From the NCBI GenBank assembly GCA_035353855.1, contig DAOQAK010000019.1:1-60023 (forward strand): DNA of 60,023 nucleotides, written 5' to 3'. This document shows positions 59,305 to 60,023 of this stretch, in pieces. Source of the DNA: Bacteroidales bacterium. GTDB taxonomy: Bacteria > Bacteroidota > Bacteroidia > Bacteroidales > CG2-30-32-10. How positions within the stretch are numbered: position 1 is the first letter of the stretch; the number at the start of each line of letters is the position of its first letter. A model generated the notes under the pieces. It made no database searches. It saw only the letters and a list, made by a program, of their open reading frames with translations, and had not been told where the DNA came from. The translations under genes were made by a program, and so were the position numbers.

Positions 59305-59739
59305 TTAATCATCAATATTAAATTTCCCTTTATGTGAACCATCGCAGAACGGTTGCTTCTTGCTTAGCCCGCAACGACAAAGTGCTGCCGATTTAGCACA
59401 AACAATTTCATTCCCGTCGACATTGGTAATTTTAAAATCGCCTTTAACAATAAAAGGCCCATTTTTTTTAATTGAGATTTCGGTATTATGTTCTGCTTTG
59501 TTTTTTATTTCTTCATCTTTTACATTATTCCTGTAATAAGTCAATGCATCGGTAGGACACCTGTTAACCACATCAATAATCTCATCGGTAGAAGCTCCGT
59601 CCATTCTCACCCACGGTCTTTCATAAGGAATAAAAACTTTGGGTAATTCGGTAAAGCAAACAGCTGCATGCACACATAAATCGGGTTTCCACACAACAGT
59701 AATTTCACCATTTGAATATTTTTTAGTTATATTTTTCAT
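59305..59739 (-). CDS. Fer4_19 (YjdI-like) and CDGSH iron-sulfur fusion protein
   Basis: A 144-residue cytoplasmic protein with two small iron-sulfur modules. Residues 1-72: a Fer4_19/YjdI-type mono-cluster domain with C22 and C28 (PDLCVHAAVCFTELP) and C61 (VNRCPTDAL). Residues about 88-140: a CDGSH domain with C121, C123, C132 and H136 (CRCGLSKKQPFCDGSH), the three-Cys one-His 2Fe-2S ligation of mitoNEET relatives. Function is unknown; electron transfer or cluster donation is plausible. The domains are often found as separate neighbouring proteins; here they are one chain. No partner gene is adjacent. Confidence 0.88.
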   Translation of the reverse strand: MKNITKKYSNGEITVVWKPDLCVHAAVCFTELPKVFIPYERPWVRMDGASTDEIIDVVNRCPTDALTYYRNNVKDEEIKNKAEHNTEISIKKNGPFIVKGDFKITNVDGNEIVCAKSAALCRCGLSKKQPFCDGSHKGKFNIDD

Positions 59740-60023
59740 CTGAATAAAAATTATTAGAAATTATTTTTTTCTCTCGCTAACCCATGTATTCATCGGGGCA
59801 CATCACTATCTCGCTCGTGAATATCCATGATAAAATAAATCCCACATTGAATTCCTGCTTGAATTTTATTCATCACGATTGATGCAAGTATACATTTGCT
59901 TAGATATTTAATTTCTATTTTTTTTCAAATTTAAAATTAATCGTCAATGTTCACAATTGATTTTTCCCATTTTTTTGGAGTTTCCTCAGGAAAAAAGCAG
60001 GGAAAAATCAAAACGCTTTAATA
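59740..60023. other. Intergenic tail of the window
   Basis: No convincing gene in 284 bases. A minus-strand open stretch (59938 to about 60017) ends PEETPKKWEKSIVNIDD but begins just after a stop codon and has no start or upstream support. Nothing else is recognised. Confidence 0.4.

Noticed and set aside
59938..60020. Possible 3' end of a gene on the minus strand at the right edge (ends PEETPKKWEKSIVNIDD)
   Set aside because: The open stretch is only about 26 codons and begins just after a TAA at 60018-60020, so it cannot continue out of the window in that frame. No start or homologous motif is visible.
1..60023. tRNA or rRNA genes
   Set aside because: I looked for T-loop GTTCGAA-like boxes with flanking stems and for rRNA-like GC-rich stretches and found none that fold convincingly.

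Overview
The window is AT-rich DNA from a member of the Bacteroidota, probably an uncultured or free-living Bacteroidales or Sphingobacteriia-like lineage (inference). The evidence is two secreted proteins with type IX secretion (T9SS) C-terminal sorting domains, a PorP/SprF protein beside a PorE-like OmpA protein, many short lipoproteins with a Cys near residue 20, ribosomal protein Thx, a SUI1/YciH factor, and recurrent TAnnTTTG -7 promoter boxes, several with TTTG about 18-20 nt upstream. I found no rRNA, tRNA, CRISPR array or recognisable transposase.

Layout. 0-5 kb: a beta-helix lipoprotein, RNase Z coupled to a T9SS cargo gene, and a second T9SS cargo gene. 5-10 kb (minus): ribosomal protein S1, then PorP/SprF and a TPR-PD40-OmpA-SPOR protein. 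10.5-15.8 kb (plus): a glycosyltransferase fused to a decayed sugar-phosphate-transferase-like part, a TPR-PD40 protein, a DEDDh exonuclease and an FAH-family protein that has lost its metal ligands. 15.8-19.4 kb: repeat-rich intergenic DNA, a secreted protein, DciA-like DUF721 and RecF. 19.8-28.8 kb: an accessory region with a GYF_2 membrane protein bracketed by inverted repeats, AsmA, a YhcG/DUF1016 nuclease bracketed by a duplicated AsmA 3' end, and a string of unknown lipoproteins and small outer-membrane proteins. 28.9-33.9 kb: housekeeping genes (TPR protein, ribH, fmt, HU, agmatinase-like, trmH, Thx). 34-40.6 kb: murL-murD, yqgE, and yihY-cysM-cysE. 40.6-43.4 kb: citrate lyase as a citDE fusion plus citF. 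43.4-46.7 kb: small lipoproteins, one broken, and Ig-like lipoproteins. 46.7-54 kb: an LtaS-like phosphotransferase, a diacylglycerol kinase and SUI1 in one run, then a large DUF3857-transglutaminase protein. 55-59.7 kb: two tandem TMTC-like GT-C/TPR membrane proteins and a Fer4_19-CDGSH iron-sulfur protein.

How genes work together. murL overlaps murD, which suggests D-glutamate enters peptidoglycan by epimerising UDP-MurNAc-L-Ala-L-Glu rather than through free D-Glu. cysE and cysM form the two-step cysteine pathway. citDE and citF supply all three citrate lyase polypeptide functions from two genes, but the prosthetic-group genes are not here. The LtaS-like enzyme and the lipid kinase could form a phosphoglycerol-transfer and diacylglycerol-recycling pair.

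The strongest unexplained signals are (1) the 59-bp duplication of the AsmA 3' end around a self-contained yhcG unit, (2) a roughly 105-bp double-hairpin repeat present at 16.2 kb and, inverted, at 59.2 kb with what look like compensating stem changes, (3) the near-perfect inverted repeat around the GYF gene, and (4) a family of small DS-repeat lipoproteins in which one copy has lost both its reading frame and its promoter box.
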